From positions 496,001 to 560,000 of the forward strand of contig NZ_JAUFPZ010000002.1 in assembly GCF_030409505.1 (NCBI RefSeq): a stretch of 64,000 bases of DNA. Reading direction: 5' to 3'. Under the pieces are notes generated by a model. That model made no database searches, was not told where the DNA came from, and saw only the letters and a program-made list of their open reading frames with translations. The stretch comes from Zunongwangia endophytica. GTDB lineage: Bacteria > Bacteroidota > Bacteroidia > Flavobacteriales > Flavobacteriaceae. The position numbers and the translations under genes are program-made. Each line of letters starts with the position of its first letter. Positions within the stretch are counted from its first letter, which is position 1. This document shows positions 53,263-62,203 of this stretch, in pieces.

Positions 53263-54564
53263 ATGGAAAATTTAGATTACGCTCGTCTTCAAATGGCCTT
53301 TACATTAGGCTTTCATATTATTTTTGCTTGTATAGGGATGGTAATGCCATTTTTTATGGTTGTAGCACATCATAAATACATAAAAACCCGCAATCCGGTT
53401 TACCTAAAACTTACCAAAGCCTGGCTAAAAGGAGTAGCCATTTTTTTTGTTACAGGTGCCGTTTCCGGTACTGCGCTATCTTTTGAATTGGGAATGCTCT
53501 GGCCAGAATTTATGAAACACGCCGGCCCCATTATAGGAATGCCATTTTCTCTTGAAGGAGCTGCCTTTTTTGTAGAAGCAATTGCATTAGGATTCTATCT
53601 ATATGGTTGGGATAAACTTCCAGAAAAATTTCACTGGTTTACCGGTGTAATCATAGGAATCTCTGGAGTGCTATCTGGTATTCTGGTAGTGGCTGCAAAT
53701 GGTTGGATGAATGCTCCAAGCGGATTTGAATATATTAACGGTGAATTTACAAATGTAGATCCCATTGGAGCTATGCTGAATCCTGCATGGTTTACTCAGG
53801 CTTTGCATATGACGCTGGCGGCTTTCGTAGCAACCAGTTTTGGAGTTGCCGGGATTCATGCATTTCAAATTTTAAGAGGTAAATCTAAGGAAGTGCATAA
53901 AAAAGCATTTCAGATATCCATATTCTTTGGAGCAATTGCAGCGCTTTTACAACCTTTAAGCGGAGACCTTTCTGCCAAAGATGTTGCAGAACGACAGCCG
54001 GCCAAATTAGCTGCTATGGAAGCGCATTACGAGACCGAAGAAGGTGCTCCCTTATATGTTGGTGGCGTGGTAGATGAAGAAAATCAGGAAGTGAATTATA
54101 AAATAGAAATTCCTAAAGCGCTTTCTTTCCTTGCTTTTGGTGATTTTGATGCCGAAGTAAAAGGGCTGAATGATTTTCCTAAAGATGAAATTCCTCCCGT
54201 GGCTATAGTACATTATGCTTTCCAGATTATGGTGGGAATAGGTACATTATTAGCATTAGCAGGTTTGCTATTTTTTATAAGTCTGAAGAAAAAATCCTGG
54301 ATGGATAGTAAAAAATACTGGTGGTTCTATATGATTTTAGCTCCACTTGGCTTCTTCGCTTTAGAAGCCGGTTGGGTGGTTACTGAAGTTGGGCGCCAAC
54401 CCTGGATAATCTATCAGATTATGCGTACCAGCGATGCGGTAACTCCAATGCCGGGAATGAAGTTTAGCTTTTTTATGTATGTCGCAGTTTATATACTATT
54501 AGCTATTACGGTGACCTGGTTAATGCAAAGACAAATTAAGGCTCTAAATACCCAAAAAGATTAA
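53263..54564 (+). CDS. cydA: Cytochrome bd ubiquinol oxidase subunit I
   Basis: A 433-residue membrane protein beginning with the family start MENLDYARLQMAFTLGFHIIF, in which H18 is the equivalent of the high-spin heme ligand. GAVSGTALSFELGMLWPEF, FSLEGAAFFVEAIALGFYLYGW with conserved glutamates, and EAGWVVTEVGRQPWIIY near the C-terminus are diagnostic. The Q-loop (about residues 240-310) is short, so this is the short-Q-loop (CIO-like) type. It reduces oxygen with quinol without pumping protons; bd oxidases resist sulfide. A perfect palindrome GGTAATATTACC lies at 53174-53185 upstream. Confidence 0.95.
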   Translation: MENLDYARLQMAFTLGFHIIFACIGMVMPFFMVVAHHKYIKTRNPVYLKLTKAWLKGVAIFFVTGAVSGTALSFELGMLWPEFMKHAGPIIGMPFSLEGAAFFVEAIALGFYLYGWDKLPEKFHWFTGVIIGISGVLSGILVVAANGWMNAPSGFEYINGEFTNVDPIGAMLNPAWFTQALHMTLAAFVATSFGVAGIHAFQILRGKSKEVHKKAFQISIFFGAIAALLQPLSGDLSAKDVAERQPAKLAAMEAHYETEEGAPLYVGGVVDEENQEVNYKIEIPKALSFLAFGDFDAEVKGLNDFPKDEIPPVAIVHYAFQIMVGIGTLLALAGLLFFISLKKKSWMDSKKYWWFYMILAPLGFFALEAGWVVTEVGRQPWIIYQIMRTSDAVTPMPGMKFSFFMYVAVYILLAITVTWLMQRQIKALNTQKD

Positions 54565-54566
54565 TT

Positions 54567-55607
54567 ATGTTATACGTAGTTTTATTTTTCTTATTCTTTT
54601 CTCTGTTGCTTTACGTGCTTTTGGGTGGTGCCGATTTTGGTGCGGGTATTGTCGAGTTGTTTTCGTCTCGTGAAAATAAAAAAGTCAACCGCGATACTAT
54701 TTATCGGGTAATGGGGCCTATATGGGAAGCAAATCATATTTGGTTAATTATACTTATAGTTATTCTTTGGATAGCATTTCCTATGTATTTCAATATTCTC
54801 ATTATCCATCTACATGTACCTTTAACACTGGTTCTTCTAGGAATTACAATGCGTGGAGTTTCTTTTGTGTTTAGACATTACGATGCTTTTGAAGATAAAT
54901 CACAATTAATATATAACGCCTTATTTAGGTTTTCTAGTTTTATAACTCCAGTATTTTTGGGAATGTGTTTCGCAGCTTTAGTTGGTGGAAAAATTATTAT
55001 TACTGAAGATTATTCAAATTATACATTCTATGAGTTATTTATGGCTCCGTGGTTTAACGCCTTTGGAATTTTAATGGGACTCTTTTATGCTTCGCTTTGC
55101 GCTTTTTTAGCTTCAACATTATTAATTGGAGAGAGTGAAGGTGATATCAAAAATATGTATATCCGAAAATCGAAGATTTCAACAGGAATTTTAGTACTGC
55201 TGGGATTTATTTTAATTGTTTATGGATTTTTTAATGAAATAGCCTTTATCTGGGATTTTGTAACTAATCCTATTTCCCTGGTGTGTATCGTTCTTTCAGG
55301 AATTCTATTATTTCCACTTTGGAAGTTTATACGTTCTGGTCGCCGAATTTTAAGTAGATATTTTGCAGGATTACAGGTTTTCTTAGTCCTTTTTGCTGCC
55401 TTAATAGCTCATTTTCCTAATGTGATAATTACTTCAAACCAAGAAGTTAATTTGTTGGCAGATATATCTCCCGATAGTGTGATCACGGTCTTAGGTATTT
55501 CGCTGATCATAGGTGGCGGAGTTATTTTGCCCGGCTTATTTCATTTAATGAAGTCCTTTAAAATGATTAAAATATTTGATCGAGAAGAACAGCAGTTTCA
55601 GAAATAA
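54567..55607 (+). CDS. cydB: Cytochrome bd ubiquinol oxidase subunit II
   Basis: A 346-residue protein with about eight to nine membrane helices. Family segments: LLGGADFGAGIVELF at about 19-33, VMGPIWEANHIWLIILIVILW at about 49-69, and ITMRGVSFVFRHYD at about 94-107. It begins 2 bp after the cydA stop, forming a cydAB operon. No small CydX-like frame was evident after it. A terminator follows directly. Confidence 0.95.
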   Translation: MLYVVLFFLFFSLLLYVLLGGADFGAGIVELFSSRENKKVNRDTIYRVMGPIWEANHIWLIILIVILWIAFPMYFNILIIHLHVPLTLVLLGITMRGVSFVFRHYDAFEDKSQLIYNALFRFSSFITPVFLGMCFAALVGGKIIITEDYSNYTFYELFMAPWFNAFGILMGLFYASLCAFLASTLLIGESEGDIKNMYIRKSKISTGILVLLGFILIVYGFFNEIAFIWDFVTNPISLVCIVLSGILLFPLWKFIRSGRRILSRYFAGLQVFLVLFAALIAHFPNVIITSNQEVNLLADISPDSVITVLGISLIIGGGVILPGLFHLMKSFKMIKIFDREEQQFQK

Positions 55608-55609
55608 TT

Positions 55610-55640
55610 TAAGTGTAAAATTCGCACTTATCTTTTTTTT
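55610..55640 (+). terminator. Rho-independent terminator after cydB
   Basis: Stem TAAGTG (55610-55615) / CACTTA (55625-55630) with a 9-base loop, then TC and eight T. Confidence 0.65.
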
Positions 55641-55686
55641 ATTGGTAAATTGTTAGATATTAGGAGATAAATTAATAATATCTCAA

Positions 55687-56742
55687 ATGTCATTGAAATT
55701 GAATATCTCAGGCTATCTTTTGCTGAGTGTAATTATTGCAACGTTTAGTAGTTGTAAAAATGCTGAAGTTAGTGAACAGCAAAAAACAGCTGAAGGATCC
55801 CCTTCAGAAGAAATTACTTATAATAATCCTATCGTAGGGCAGCGTGCAGACCCATGGGTTTTAAAAGCAGAAGATGGCACGTACTACTTTATTGCCACTG
55901 CTCCAGAATATGATCGTATAGAAATGCGTGCTGCTAAAACTATAAATGATCTTGGTACTGCTGAACCAAAGGTGCTTTGGAATAAGCATGAAAATGGAGT
56001 GATGAGTCATCATATTTGGGCACCAGAATTGCATAGAATCGATGGAAAATGGTACATCTATTTTGCTGCGGGGCAGGCAGAAGATGTATGGAAAATTAGA
56101 ATGTTCGCTTTATCCAATGATTCTGAAGATCCTATGATGGGAGAATGGAAAGAAGAAGGACAAATAGCAACATCTCGTGATTCTTTTTCCTTGGATGCAA
56201 CAACATTTGAACATAACGGAGAACACTATTATGCTTGGGCGCAGGCCGTAAGAGAAGAAGGCGGAACGTCAATTTTGCTATCCAAAATGGAAACACCAAC
56301 AAGCCTAAAGGGTGAAGAAATAGAAATTACAAATCCTGAATATGATTGGGAACGTATCGGCTATTTAGTAAATGAAGGGCCGGCGGTAATTAAAAGAAAC
56401 GGTAAAATTTTTATGACCTATTCAGCCAGCGCTACAGATTCAAATTACGCGATGGGACTTTTGTGGGCAGATGAAGATGCCGATCTAATGGATCCAGAAT
56501 CTTGGCATAAGTCTGAAGAGCCGGTATTTTCAACTAATCCTGAAGTACGAAGATTTGGTCCCGGTCATAGCTCTTTTACAGTGGCTGAGGATGGTGAAAC
56601 CGATGTGTTAATTTATCATGCAAGAGTTTACGAAAAGATAAGAGGAAATTCGTTATATGATTTTAATCGCCATACTAGGGCAAGAACTTTTGGTTGGGAT
56701 GAAAAGGGATTTCCAGATTTTTATCAAAATAAAGCTGATTAA
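55687..56742 (+). CDS. Glycoside hydrolase family 43-like lipoprotein
   Basis: A 351-residue lipoprotein (lipobox FSSC, Cys23). A five-bladed propeller with catalytic candidates: general base D55 in QRADPWVLK, a pKa-modulating Asp in SLDATTFEHNGEHYYAW, and general acid Glu in LVNEGPAVIKRNGK. HHIWAPELHRIDGKWYIYFAA is typical of GH43 arabinofuranosidases/xylosidases. It stands alone between two terminators. Likely acts on arabinose- or xylose-containing glycans; no SusCD is adjacent. Confidence 0.92.
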   Translation: MSLKLNISGYLLLSVIIATFSSCKNAEVSEQQKTAEGSPSEEITYNNPIVGQRADPWVLKAEDGTYYFIATAPEYDRIEMRAAKTINDLGTAEPKVLWNKHENGVMSHHIWAPELHRIDGKWYIYFAAGQAEDVWKIRMFALSNDSEDPMMGEWKEEGQIATSRDSFSLDATTFEHNGEHYYAWAQAVREEGGTSILLSKMETPTSLKGEEIEITNPEYDWERIGYLVNEGPAVIKRNGKIFMTYSASATDSNYAMGLLWADEDADLMDPESWHKSEEPVFSTNPEVRRFGPGHSSFTVAEDGETDVLIYHARVYEKIRGNSLYDFNRHTRARTFGWDEKGFPDFYQNKAD

Positions 56743-56761
56743 ATTTAGCTGAAAAAATAAT

Positions 56762-56796
56762 AAAAAAAGGCTGTCGGTAAGACAGCCTTTTTTTAT
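56762..56796. terminator. Bidirectional rho-independent terminator
   Basis: Stem AAAAAAAGGCTGTC / GACAGCCTTTTTTT (56762-56775 and 56781-56794), loop GGTAA. The convergent XRE gene ends at 56793 within the T run. Confidence 0.92.
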
Positions 56797-56987
56797 TTCT
56801 CATCCTGAAAAATATCCTCGATCCTTGCATTAAATAATCTCGAAATTCTAAACGCTAAAGGTAAACTGGGATCAAATTTGCCTTTTTCGATAGCATTTAT
56901 TGTTTGTCTTGAAACTTCAACACGATTGGCAAGTTCTGCCTGCGTGATGTTTTGTTCAGCTCGTAATACTTTAATCTTATTTTTCAT
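56793..56987 (-). CDS. XRE-family helix-turn-helix regulator
   Basis: A 64-residue Cro/CI-type protein that is almost only the HTH: NITQAELANRVEVSRQTINAI EKGKF (two adjacent segments), then LAFRISRLFNARIEDIF. It overlaps the preceding membrane-protein gene by 4 bp (ATGA). This tiny HTH plus DUF2178-type membrane protein pair is common in Gram-positives and Bacteroidota. It probably represses its own operon; see the direct repeats upstream. Confidence 0.92.
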   Translation of the reverse strand: MKNKIKVLRAEQNITQAELANRVEVSRQTINAIEKGKFDPSLPLAFRISRLFNARIEDIFQDEK

Positions 56988-57397
56988 TTGTAACGAGCAT
57001 TTCCAATTTGCATTGCGATTAAATAGGTAATACCCATAATGAAAACCAAGTGCGAAATTTCTGCATTAAAAGCAATTAGATTAGTTATATCCAGCATAGA
57101 ATAACTAATTCCTAAAATTAACGTAATACCTAAAGTTATAGCCATAGCATCCATAGTTATTTTACGTTGTAAAGGATCTTGTCTCTTTAACTGTTTACGA
57201 TTAATTAAAATCATGCCCACCCCAATAAGTGTATTTACAATGATCATCACTATTGTGATGGTTTTATTCTCATTCCATATAAATTTTGGGCCAAATGCAA
57301 CAAATGCTAAAGTGAAAACCCATAAAAATGTCCATACGGCCAAGGCTTTCGTATTTTTTTTTAGTTCCCTTTGCCAATTATTTTTTTCTGCTTCCAT
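56984..57397 (-). CDS. DUF2178-like integral membrane protein
   Basis: A 137-residue protein with four predicted helices in two pairs: ALAVWTFLWVFTLAFVAF, TITIVMIIVNTLIGVGMIL, ITLGITLILGISYSM and LVFIMGITYLIAMQIG. Between the pairs lies RKQLKRQDPLQRKITMDAMA, where members of this group carry a conserved D-E/P-x-x-R-K-I-like segment. First gene of the operon with the XRE regulator. Function unknown. Confidence 0.78.
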   Translation of the reverse strand: MEAEKNNWQRELKKNTKALAVWTFLWVFTLAFVAFGPKFIWNENKTITIVMIIVNTLIGVGMILINRKQLKRQDPLQRKITMDAMAITLGITLILGISYSMLDITNLIAFNAEISHLVFIMGITYLIAMQIGNARYK

Positions 57398-57427
57398 AAG
57401 TAAAGTCTCTTTGATTAAAAGTAAAGT
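57398..57427. promoter_or_regulatory. Direct repeats AAGTAAAGT, 21 bp apart (candidate XRE operator)
   Basis: AAGTAAAGT at 57398-57406 and again at 57419-57427, a spacing of two helical turns, between the promoter and the start of the DUF2178-like/XRE operon. Binding here would block transcription, as expected of autoregulation. Confidence 0.4.
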
Positions 57428-57435
57428 TTGTTTTA

Positions 57436-57465
57436 CAAATATAGTTGTCTTTTCACAAATGTCAA
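57436..57465 (-). promoter_or_regulatory. Promoter TTG-N19-TATATTTG for the DUF2178-like/XRE operon
   Basis: On the minus strand, TTG (57465-57463) and TATATTTG (57443-57436) with the canonical 19-bp spacer. The -7 element ends 38 bp before ATG 57397. Confidence 0.65.
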
Positions 57466-57556
57466 GTTTTATTTACATTTTTAATTTTCATACATAATTA
57501 ATAAGCTAATTGATGGTTAATAGATACTTTTATAAGCCAACATTTATAAGTGTTGT

Positions 57557-57564
57557 TATATTTG
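57557..57564 (+). promoter_or_regulatory. -7 element TATATTTG of the NAPE-PLD-like gene
   Basis: Exact TAnnTTTG match only 6 bp before ATG 57571, so the mRNA would be nearly leaderless. An inverted repeat CAACA-N8-TGTTG lies at 57538-57555, overlapping the spacer, and could be a repressor site. Confidence 0.45.
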
Positions 57565-57570
57565 ACAATT

Positions 57571-58602
57571 ATGATTCAACAATTTGGAAAAGCACCATCT
57601 GGAATGCGATTAGAAAGAATTGAGCAATGCGATAATTATAAAAATGGTAGTTTCCAAAATGCAGTGCCCACTTCAGTAAACGCTGAAAATGCTTCAACAT
57701 TTAGTATTCTTAAAGAGATGATGAATCGACCAAAATCGGTAAATCCTTCTCAAAAAATTCCTTCAGTAGTAACGAATCTTAAGCGCATTGATGGCCATAA
57801 ACCTTCCTTTGTATGGTTTGGTCATTCTTCTTATCTGCTTAAGGTAAAAGATTATACTGTTCTTGTAGATCCTGTTTTTAGCGGTAATGCTTCGCCCGTC
57901 TCGTTCTTTGGTAAAGCGTACGATGGCGCAAATGAGTATACGGTAGAAGATATGCCACAGATTGATATTCTTTTGCTAACGCACGATCATTATGATCATT
58001 TGGATTATCCAACCATCGAAAAGCTGAAAAGTAAAGTGAAGCGCATTGTATGTTCTTTAGGTGTAGGATCTCATTTAGAATATTGGGGATATTCAGCAGC
58101 TATAATTACCGAGCTTAATTGGTGGGAATCTGTCAAAATTATCGATGATTTTAAAATAACAGCTACACCAGCACGGCATTTTTCTGGACGCTTATTTACA
58201 CGCGGAAATACTCTCTGGTCATCTTTCGTTTTTGAAATTTTTGGGTATGTATTTTATTTGGGCGGAGATTCTGGCTATAGTCCGCAGTTTAAAGAGATTG
58301 GAGATAAATTTGGATCTTTTGATCTCGCTGTTATGGAATGCGGACAGTACAACGAAAACTGGCCTAAAATTCATAATTTTCCAGAAGAAATGGTAACTGC
58401 TGCCAAGGACTTAAAAGCAAAAAAGGTAATTCCCGTGCATTGGGCAAAATTCACTCTTGCCACGCATCCTTGGAATGAACCTATTAAACGATTTACAAAA
58501 GCAGCAAACGATCAAAATCTTTCTTATGTGAGTCCTAAGATTGGAGAGTTATATGAACTCAATCAGAAATTTGAACAGGAAGTTTGGTGGGATTTTGAAT
58601 AA
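57571..58602 (+). CDS. MBL-fold hydrolase, NAPE-phospholipase D-like
   Basis: A 343-residue cytoplasmic protein. The metallo-beta-lactamase core has VWFGHSSYLLKV, LVDPVFSGNASPVSFF, metal motif T-H138-D-H140-Y-D142-H143, ATPARHFSGR, YLGGDSGYSP and KVIPVHWAKFTLATHPW. The SFFGKAYDG and GR-L-F-T-R-G segments match the NAPE-PLD/UlaG-like group. Members hydrolyse N-acyl-phosphatidylethanolamines or related phosphodiesters. Start placed at ATG 57571 because the TTG at 57550 lies upstream of the -7 element. Confidence 0.9.
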   Translation: MIQQFGKAPSGMRLERIEQCDNYKNGSFQNAVPTSVNAENASTFSILKEMMNRPKSVNPSQKIPSVVTNLKRIDGHKPSFVWFGHSSYLLKVKDYTVLVDPVFSGNASPVSFFGKAYDGANEYTVEDMPQIDILLLTHDHYDHLDYPTIEKLKSKVKRIVCSLGVGSHLEYWGYSAAIITELNWWESVKIIDDFKITATPARHFSGRLFTRGNTLWSSFVFEIFGYVFYLGGDSGYSPQFKEIGDKFGSFDLAVMECGQYNENWPKIHNFPEEMVTAAKDLKAKKVIPVHWAKFTLATHPWNEPIKRFTKAANDQNLSYVSPKIGELYELNQKFEQEVWWDFE

Positions 58603-58642
58603 TTCTTAGAAATTTAGCTATCTTTTTTCAAACTTCTAAAAT

Positions 58643-59248
58643 TTGCTAAAAACTAGGTATTTAACTGGATTAGGATTTTTGGCTATCGGTTTTTTAATTA
58701 AAATGCTTTTTACGCATTTGATAGATTACTGGGCTTTAGTAAAACATGTGAGTGTCATTTTTATTTTTTTAGGCTTGTGCTTCTTGTTTGCAGGCATTTT
58801 TGTGAGATCTGAAAAGATAGAAAAAGGAACTTTCAAAAAAGATCCTGTAACCTATAGCATGGTCACATTAATGCAAATTATACTTATCGTTGGGGTAGCT
58901 GGCTTTGCAATCGTTACAGAGCATATAGCCGAAGGAGCAAACTATTATTTGACTAAGACGATTATTACCAATTCTTACCAAAAAACAACAGCTACCGTTA
59001 CCGCGGAACAACCAATTAAAACAAATATTAGTGACAAAGGTTACGAAAAGTTTGCCGTTTTCCAATATCGGAATAACTACAGCACCATCGAAAATCAGGG
59101 AATTAAGCTAAATCCTAAGCTCCGGAAGAAATTAATAAGAAAATCTATCGATTATCGAAATGGTCAATTTAGTACTAGATTGCAGGGACAGCAGTTTGTG
59201 ATATATTATTCTACAAGATTTCCTTCTATGTTTATGATCGCTGAATAG
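58643..59248 (+). CDS. Hypothetical membrane protein
   Basis: A 201-residue protein with three hydrophobic helices in the first 95 residues (YLTGLGFLAIGFLIKMLF, HVSVIFIFLGLCFLFAGIFV, LMQIILIVGVAGFAIV). A soluble beta-rich domain follows (TNSYQKTTATVTAEQPIKT, KFAVFQYRNNYSTIE, QQFVIYYSTRFPSMF). No family recognised. It appears to start with TTG: the next ATG, at residue 21, would remove the first helix. It lies 40 bp after the NAPE-PLD-like gene and may be co-transcribed. Confidence 0.65.
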   Translation: MLKTRYLTGLGFLAIGFLIKMLFTHLIDYWALVKHVSVIFIFLGLCFLFAGIFVRSEKIEKGTFKKDPVTYSMVTLMQIILIVGVAGFAIVTEHIAEGANYYLTKTIITNSYQKTTATVTAEQPIKTNISDKGYEKFAVFQYRNNYSTIENQGIKLNPKLRKKLIRKSIDYRNGQFSTRLQGQQFVIYYSTRFPSMFMIAE

Positions 59249-59249
59249 C

Positions 59250-60812
59250 TTAGAGCGCTTCCTCAAATAGCAGATTGGTATTTGGATCGAGATCTATCGA
59301 AACCGGTTTTTCTGAAGTTTTAATCTCAAAAATTTGTTTCTTTTTAGTAATATCAAAATCGATAATTTCAGACCTGTTTTCACTGTAATTTAGCTGAAGT
59401 TGTAACGGAAATTCGAACTCATTTTTCTGAAGTTGACGCACAGTAATTTTTAATTTTCCATTCTTATACGTATCCTCAAGTTTTAATTTTGGTTGTCCGT
59501 ATTGTGTAATCCATTGTTTAAAAAACGCTTCTAAATCTTTTCCTGAAACTTCTTCAAATTCTGCTTGTAAATCAGTTGAAGTTGCATTGCTAAATTTATA
59601 TTTCTGGTAATATTGCTGAATTGCTTTCCAAAAATTTTGATCACCTACTTTTCTTCTTAGCATATGTAATACCCAAGCGCCTTTTTGATAGGAATTAGGA
59701 TTTAATAATTCCATTAAATCGGTCCGCGAACTATCGATTATCGCAGTTTTTGTACCTTGACTAAATCCTATGACCTGTCGGCGTTCCTGCTGTAATTTTT
59801 CATCTAATTTTGATTTCCCATATTTATGCTCGGCATATAAATCAGTAAAATAAGTGGCAAATCCCTCGCTTAGCCAAAGATGCGACCAGTCAATTTCTGA
59901 AGCAGAATCTCCAAACCATTGATGCGCAATTTCATGAGCCATTAAAAATTCAGAAGAACGTCTACCATCTACAGAACTTTCAGAATAGAAAATATTTCCT
60001 GCATTTTCCATTCCGCCATAGCGGGTGGACGATTGTACATTGGCCAATTTTGTAAAAGGAAAAGGCGCAATGTTTTCAGTAAAGAAATTTAAAATCTCTT
60101 CAGCCTGCGCATAATCATAAAATCCAGCCTCCTTATTTTCCGGGTAAACCCAAGTGGATAAAGGGATTTCTCCAATTTTACCACGATGCTGAACTGCGAA
60201 TTCTGCTACGCCGATCACCATGACTTTAGTAGATAATTCTAGCGGACTAGAATAGACGTAAAGTGAATTTTCATTATCAATATTGGTAATTTCCTGAAGC
60301 GTTCCAGTTGCAATCACTTGGTATTTTGATGGTGCCGTTACATAAAATGAAACTTTTGCTTTATCTGCAGGATGATCGATAATTGGTAACCATTGGTGTG
60401 CGCGGTTAGGCCAGTTGTCACCAAAAAAAGTACGATCTCCGTATTTATTTTCATTGATTATAAGTCCGTCCTTCGGTATTCCGTGGTAATAAGTGGTTAT
60501 TTCTTCCGCAGAAGAAGTGTTAATGTTGAGTTTCTCTAATTCCTGACTAAATTTTAATGAATTATTTTTCTGAAGAATACTATCGACCTTCATTCCTTTT
60601 CCATTTTCTTCCGAAGCAAAATCTAATTCGAGAACATCCGAACTTTCAGTGTATTTAAAATCGATAATCGCTTTTCCTTCGATAATATTATTTTGATCAT
60701 TCAGTTTTAAATGAAATTCGTATTCCTGAATATCGACTTTAGGATTTTGCGCAAAAAATAGAGCAGGAGCCAGGATATTCAGAATAGAGAGAAGAAAAAA
60801 ATTGCGTTTCAT
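59250..60812 (-). CDS. M1-family metallopeptidase (aminopeptidase N-like), secreted
   Basis: A 520-residue protein with a signal peptide (MKRNFFLLSILNILAPALFFAQ). N-terminal saddle-like beta domain up to about 190, then the thermolysin-like catalytic domain: exopeptidase motif YGGMENAGNIFY and zinc motif HEIAHQWFGD with the distal Glu in HLWLSEGFATYF. A C-terminal beta domain ends the protein; the large helical domain of long M1 enzymes is absent, as in other short Bacteroidota members. It likely trims peptides in the periplasm. Start moved to ATG 60812 because the 12 codons upstream precede the signal peptide. It converges with the 58643 gene. Confidence 0.93.
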   Translation of the reverse strand: MKRNFFLLSILNILAPALFFAQNPKVDIQEYEFHLKLNDQNNIIEGKAIIDFKYTESSDVLELDFASEENGKGMKVDSILQKNNSLKFSQELEKLNINTSSAEEITTYYHGIPKDGLIINENKYGDRTFFGDNWPNRAHQWLPIIDHPADKAKVSFYVTAPSKYQVIATGTLQEITNIDNENSLYVYSSPLELSTKVMVIGVAEFAVQHRGKIGEIPLSTWVYPENKEAGFYDYAQAEEILNFFTENIAPFPFTKLANVQSSTRYGGMENAGNIFYSESSVDGRRSSEFLMAHEIAHQWFGDSASEIDWSHLWLSEGFATYFTDLYAEHKYGKSKLDEKLQQERRQVIGFSQGTKTAIIDSSRTDLMELLNPNSYQKGAWVLHMLRRKVGDQNFWKAIQQYYQKYKFSNATSTDLQAEFEEVSGKDLEAFFKQWITQYGQPKLKLEDTYKNGKLKITVRQLQKNEFEFPLQLQLNYSENRSEIIDFDITKKKQIFEIKTSEKPVSIDLDPNTNLLFEEAL

Positions 60813-60863
60813 TTTATCGTTTTTGGAACTCAAAATTAATGTTTTCAATTCAGCTAGAAAATA

Positions 60864-60896
60864 AAAAAGCCGCTTCTAATTAAAAAGCGGCTTTTT
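60864..60896. terminator. Bidirectional hairpin terminator
   Basis: Perfect 12-bp stem AAAAAGCCGCTT (60864-60875) / AAGCGGCTTTTT (60885-60896). It lies 147 bp downstream of the aldo/keto reductase stop on the minus strand. Confidence 0.85.
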
Positions 60897-60912
60897 CAGT
60901 AATCAACTATTC

Positions 60913-60996
60913 GTCATTCCGGACTTGATCCGGAATCTCATAAATATTATATAACAAAATTATAGAATAAGACCCTGAACCAAGGTCAGGGTGACT
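60913..60996. repeat. REP-like double hairpin element
   Basis: First unit GTCATTCCGGACTTGATCC + GGAATCTC with stem ATTCCGG / CCGGAAT (60916-60922, 60930-60936). Second unit ACCCTGA / TCAGGGT (60972-60978, 60986-60992) followed by GTGAC, in opposite orientation. The GTCATTCCGG-like head and TCTC tail are typical of bacterial REP/BIME-type intergenic repeats. A decayed relative lies at 6230-6256. Confidence 0.7.
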
Positions 60997-61042
60997 GTAA
61001 CACCATAGTGACCTTTGGCTAACATTTAATTCATTTAAAAGT

Positions 61043-62035
61043 TTAAAACTGCGGGGTTTCACAACGCTCGTCAATTAATCCTTCACTTTTAAGATCTACC
61101 CAAAAATCTTTAGGAATCTGAATATTAAAAGCTTTTACGTTTTCGATGTTTTGATATGGTTTGCTGGCTCCAACTAAAACGGTATCTACAGCTTTTGGTG
61201 CGTAAGAAAACTGAATCGCTGCTTTAGCCAAATCAACATCGTACTTATCGGCGATTTTAATCATCTTTTTATATCGAGAATCCACATCTTCTGGCATCTC
61301 TCCGGCATAGTTATATCTTTTTTGTCCGCCTAGTAATCCTGCGTTAAAAGGAGCTGCCACGATAAGACCTGCGCCGCTTTCCTGAATTTTAGGGAAAAGT
61401 CGATCTAGAGAAGCTTTGTGATCGATCATCGAATATTGAATAGCGGAAACAAATAAATCTGGATCGGCATAATCGATCGTTCTAATAATAGGTTCTACAG
61501 TATTTACGCCAAGTCCCCATCCCTTAATAAGTCCTTCTTCCCGCATTTTGGTAAGTTCTGGCATTGCGCCTTTCTTAGCAATTTCAAAATGTTCTTCCCA
61601 ATCACCAAGATCGGCATTATTATCTGGAGAAAGATCGTGGATAAATGCATAATCAATACTTTCTACACCAAGTCGCTGCAAACTATCTTCTACTGAACGT
61701 CGAACACCTTCAGCAGTGTAATCGTAGCGGTAATCAAAAGGAGAAGGATCTACCCACTGTGTTTCAGGAATGTTGTTAGTAGGAGAAAATAGGCGCCCTA
61801 CTTTGGTAGAAAGAATATAATCTTCACGATTCTTGTTTTTAAGGAAATGTCCCATGCGACGTTCACTTAAACCTAATCCATACCATGGTGAAGTATCATA
61901 TTGCCGAATCCCGCTTTTCCAAGCAGATTCTAAAGCTTCGCCAGCTTGTTTATCATCTATTTTTTCGAAACCTGTACCTATGGCTACACCACCAAAAGCC
62001 AGTTTTTCTAATTTTAGATTTTTCTTATTACTCAT
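61043..62035 (-). CDS. Aldo/keto reductase
   Basis: A 330-residue (beta/alpha)8 oxidoreductase. The AKR tetrad is visible: Asp and Tyr in RQYDTSPWYGLGLSERRMG (about 45-63), Lys in ILSTKVGRLF, and His in YAFIHDLS. NADP-binding end segment TVLVGASKPYQNIENV. The YDTSPWYG-L-SE pattern matches the D-threo-aldose/L-fucose dehydrogenase-like subgroup, so a sugar aldehyde or hemiacetal is the likely substrate. Single gene; terminator and REP-like repeats downstream. Confidence 0.93.
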   Translation of the reverse strand: MSNKKNLKLEKLAFGGVAIGTGFEKIDDKQAGEALESAWKSGIRQYDTSPWYGLGLSERRMGHFLKNKNREDYILSTKVGRLFSPTNNIPETQWVDPSPFDYRYDYTAEGVRRSVEDSLQRLGVESIDYAFIHDLSPDNNADLGDWEEHFEIAKKGAMPELTKMREEGLIKGWGLGVNTVEPIIRTIDYADPDLFVSAIQYSMIDHKASLDRLFPKIQESGAGLIVAAPFNAGLLGGQKRYNYAGEMPEDVDSRYKKMIKIADKYDVDLAKAAIQFSYAPKAVDTVLVGASKPYQNIENVKAFNIQIPKDFWVDLKSEGLIDERCETPQF

Positions 62036-62203
62036 ATCGTTACGTTCTAATTTTGGAATGAAATTAATAAAGAATTCCTTTACTTCAGGCTGCTTTAACG
62101 GCTTATAACATATTTTATAACACTTAAAGGTTTTCGATTGTTAAGGTGTACGGAGGTTTTAGACTCTAATATATTTTTTGCCTGAGAAGAACAAGATAAG
62201 ACT

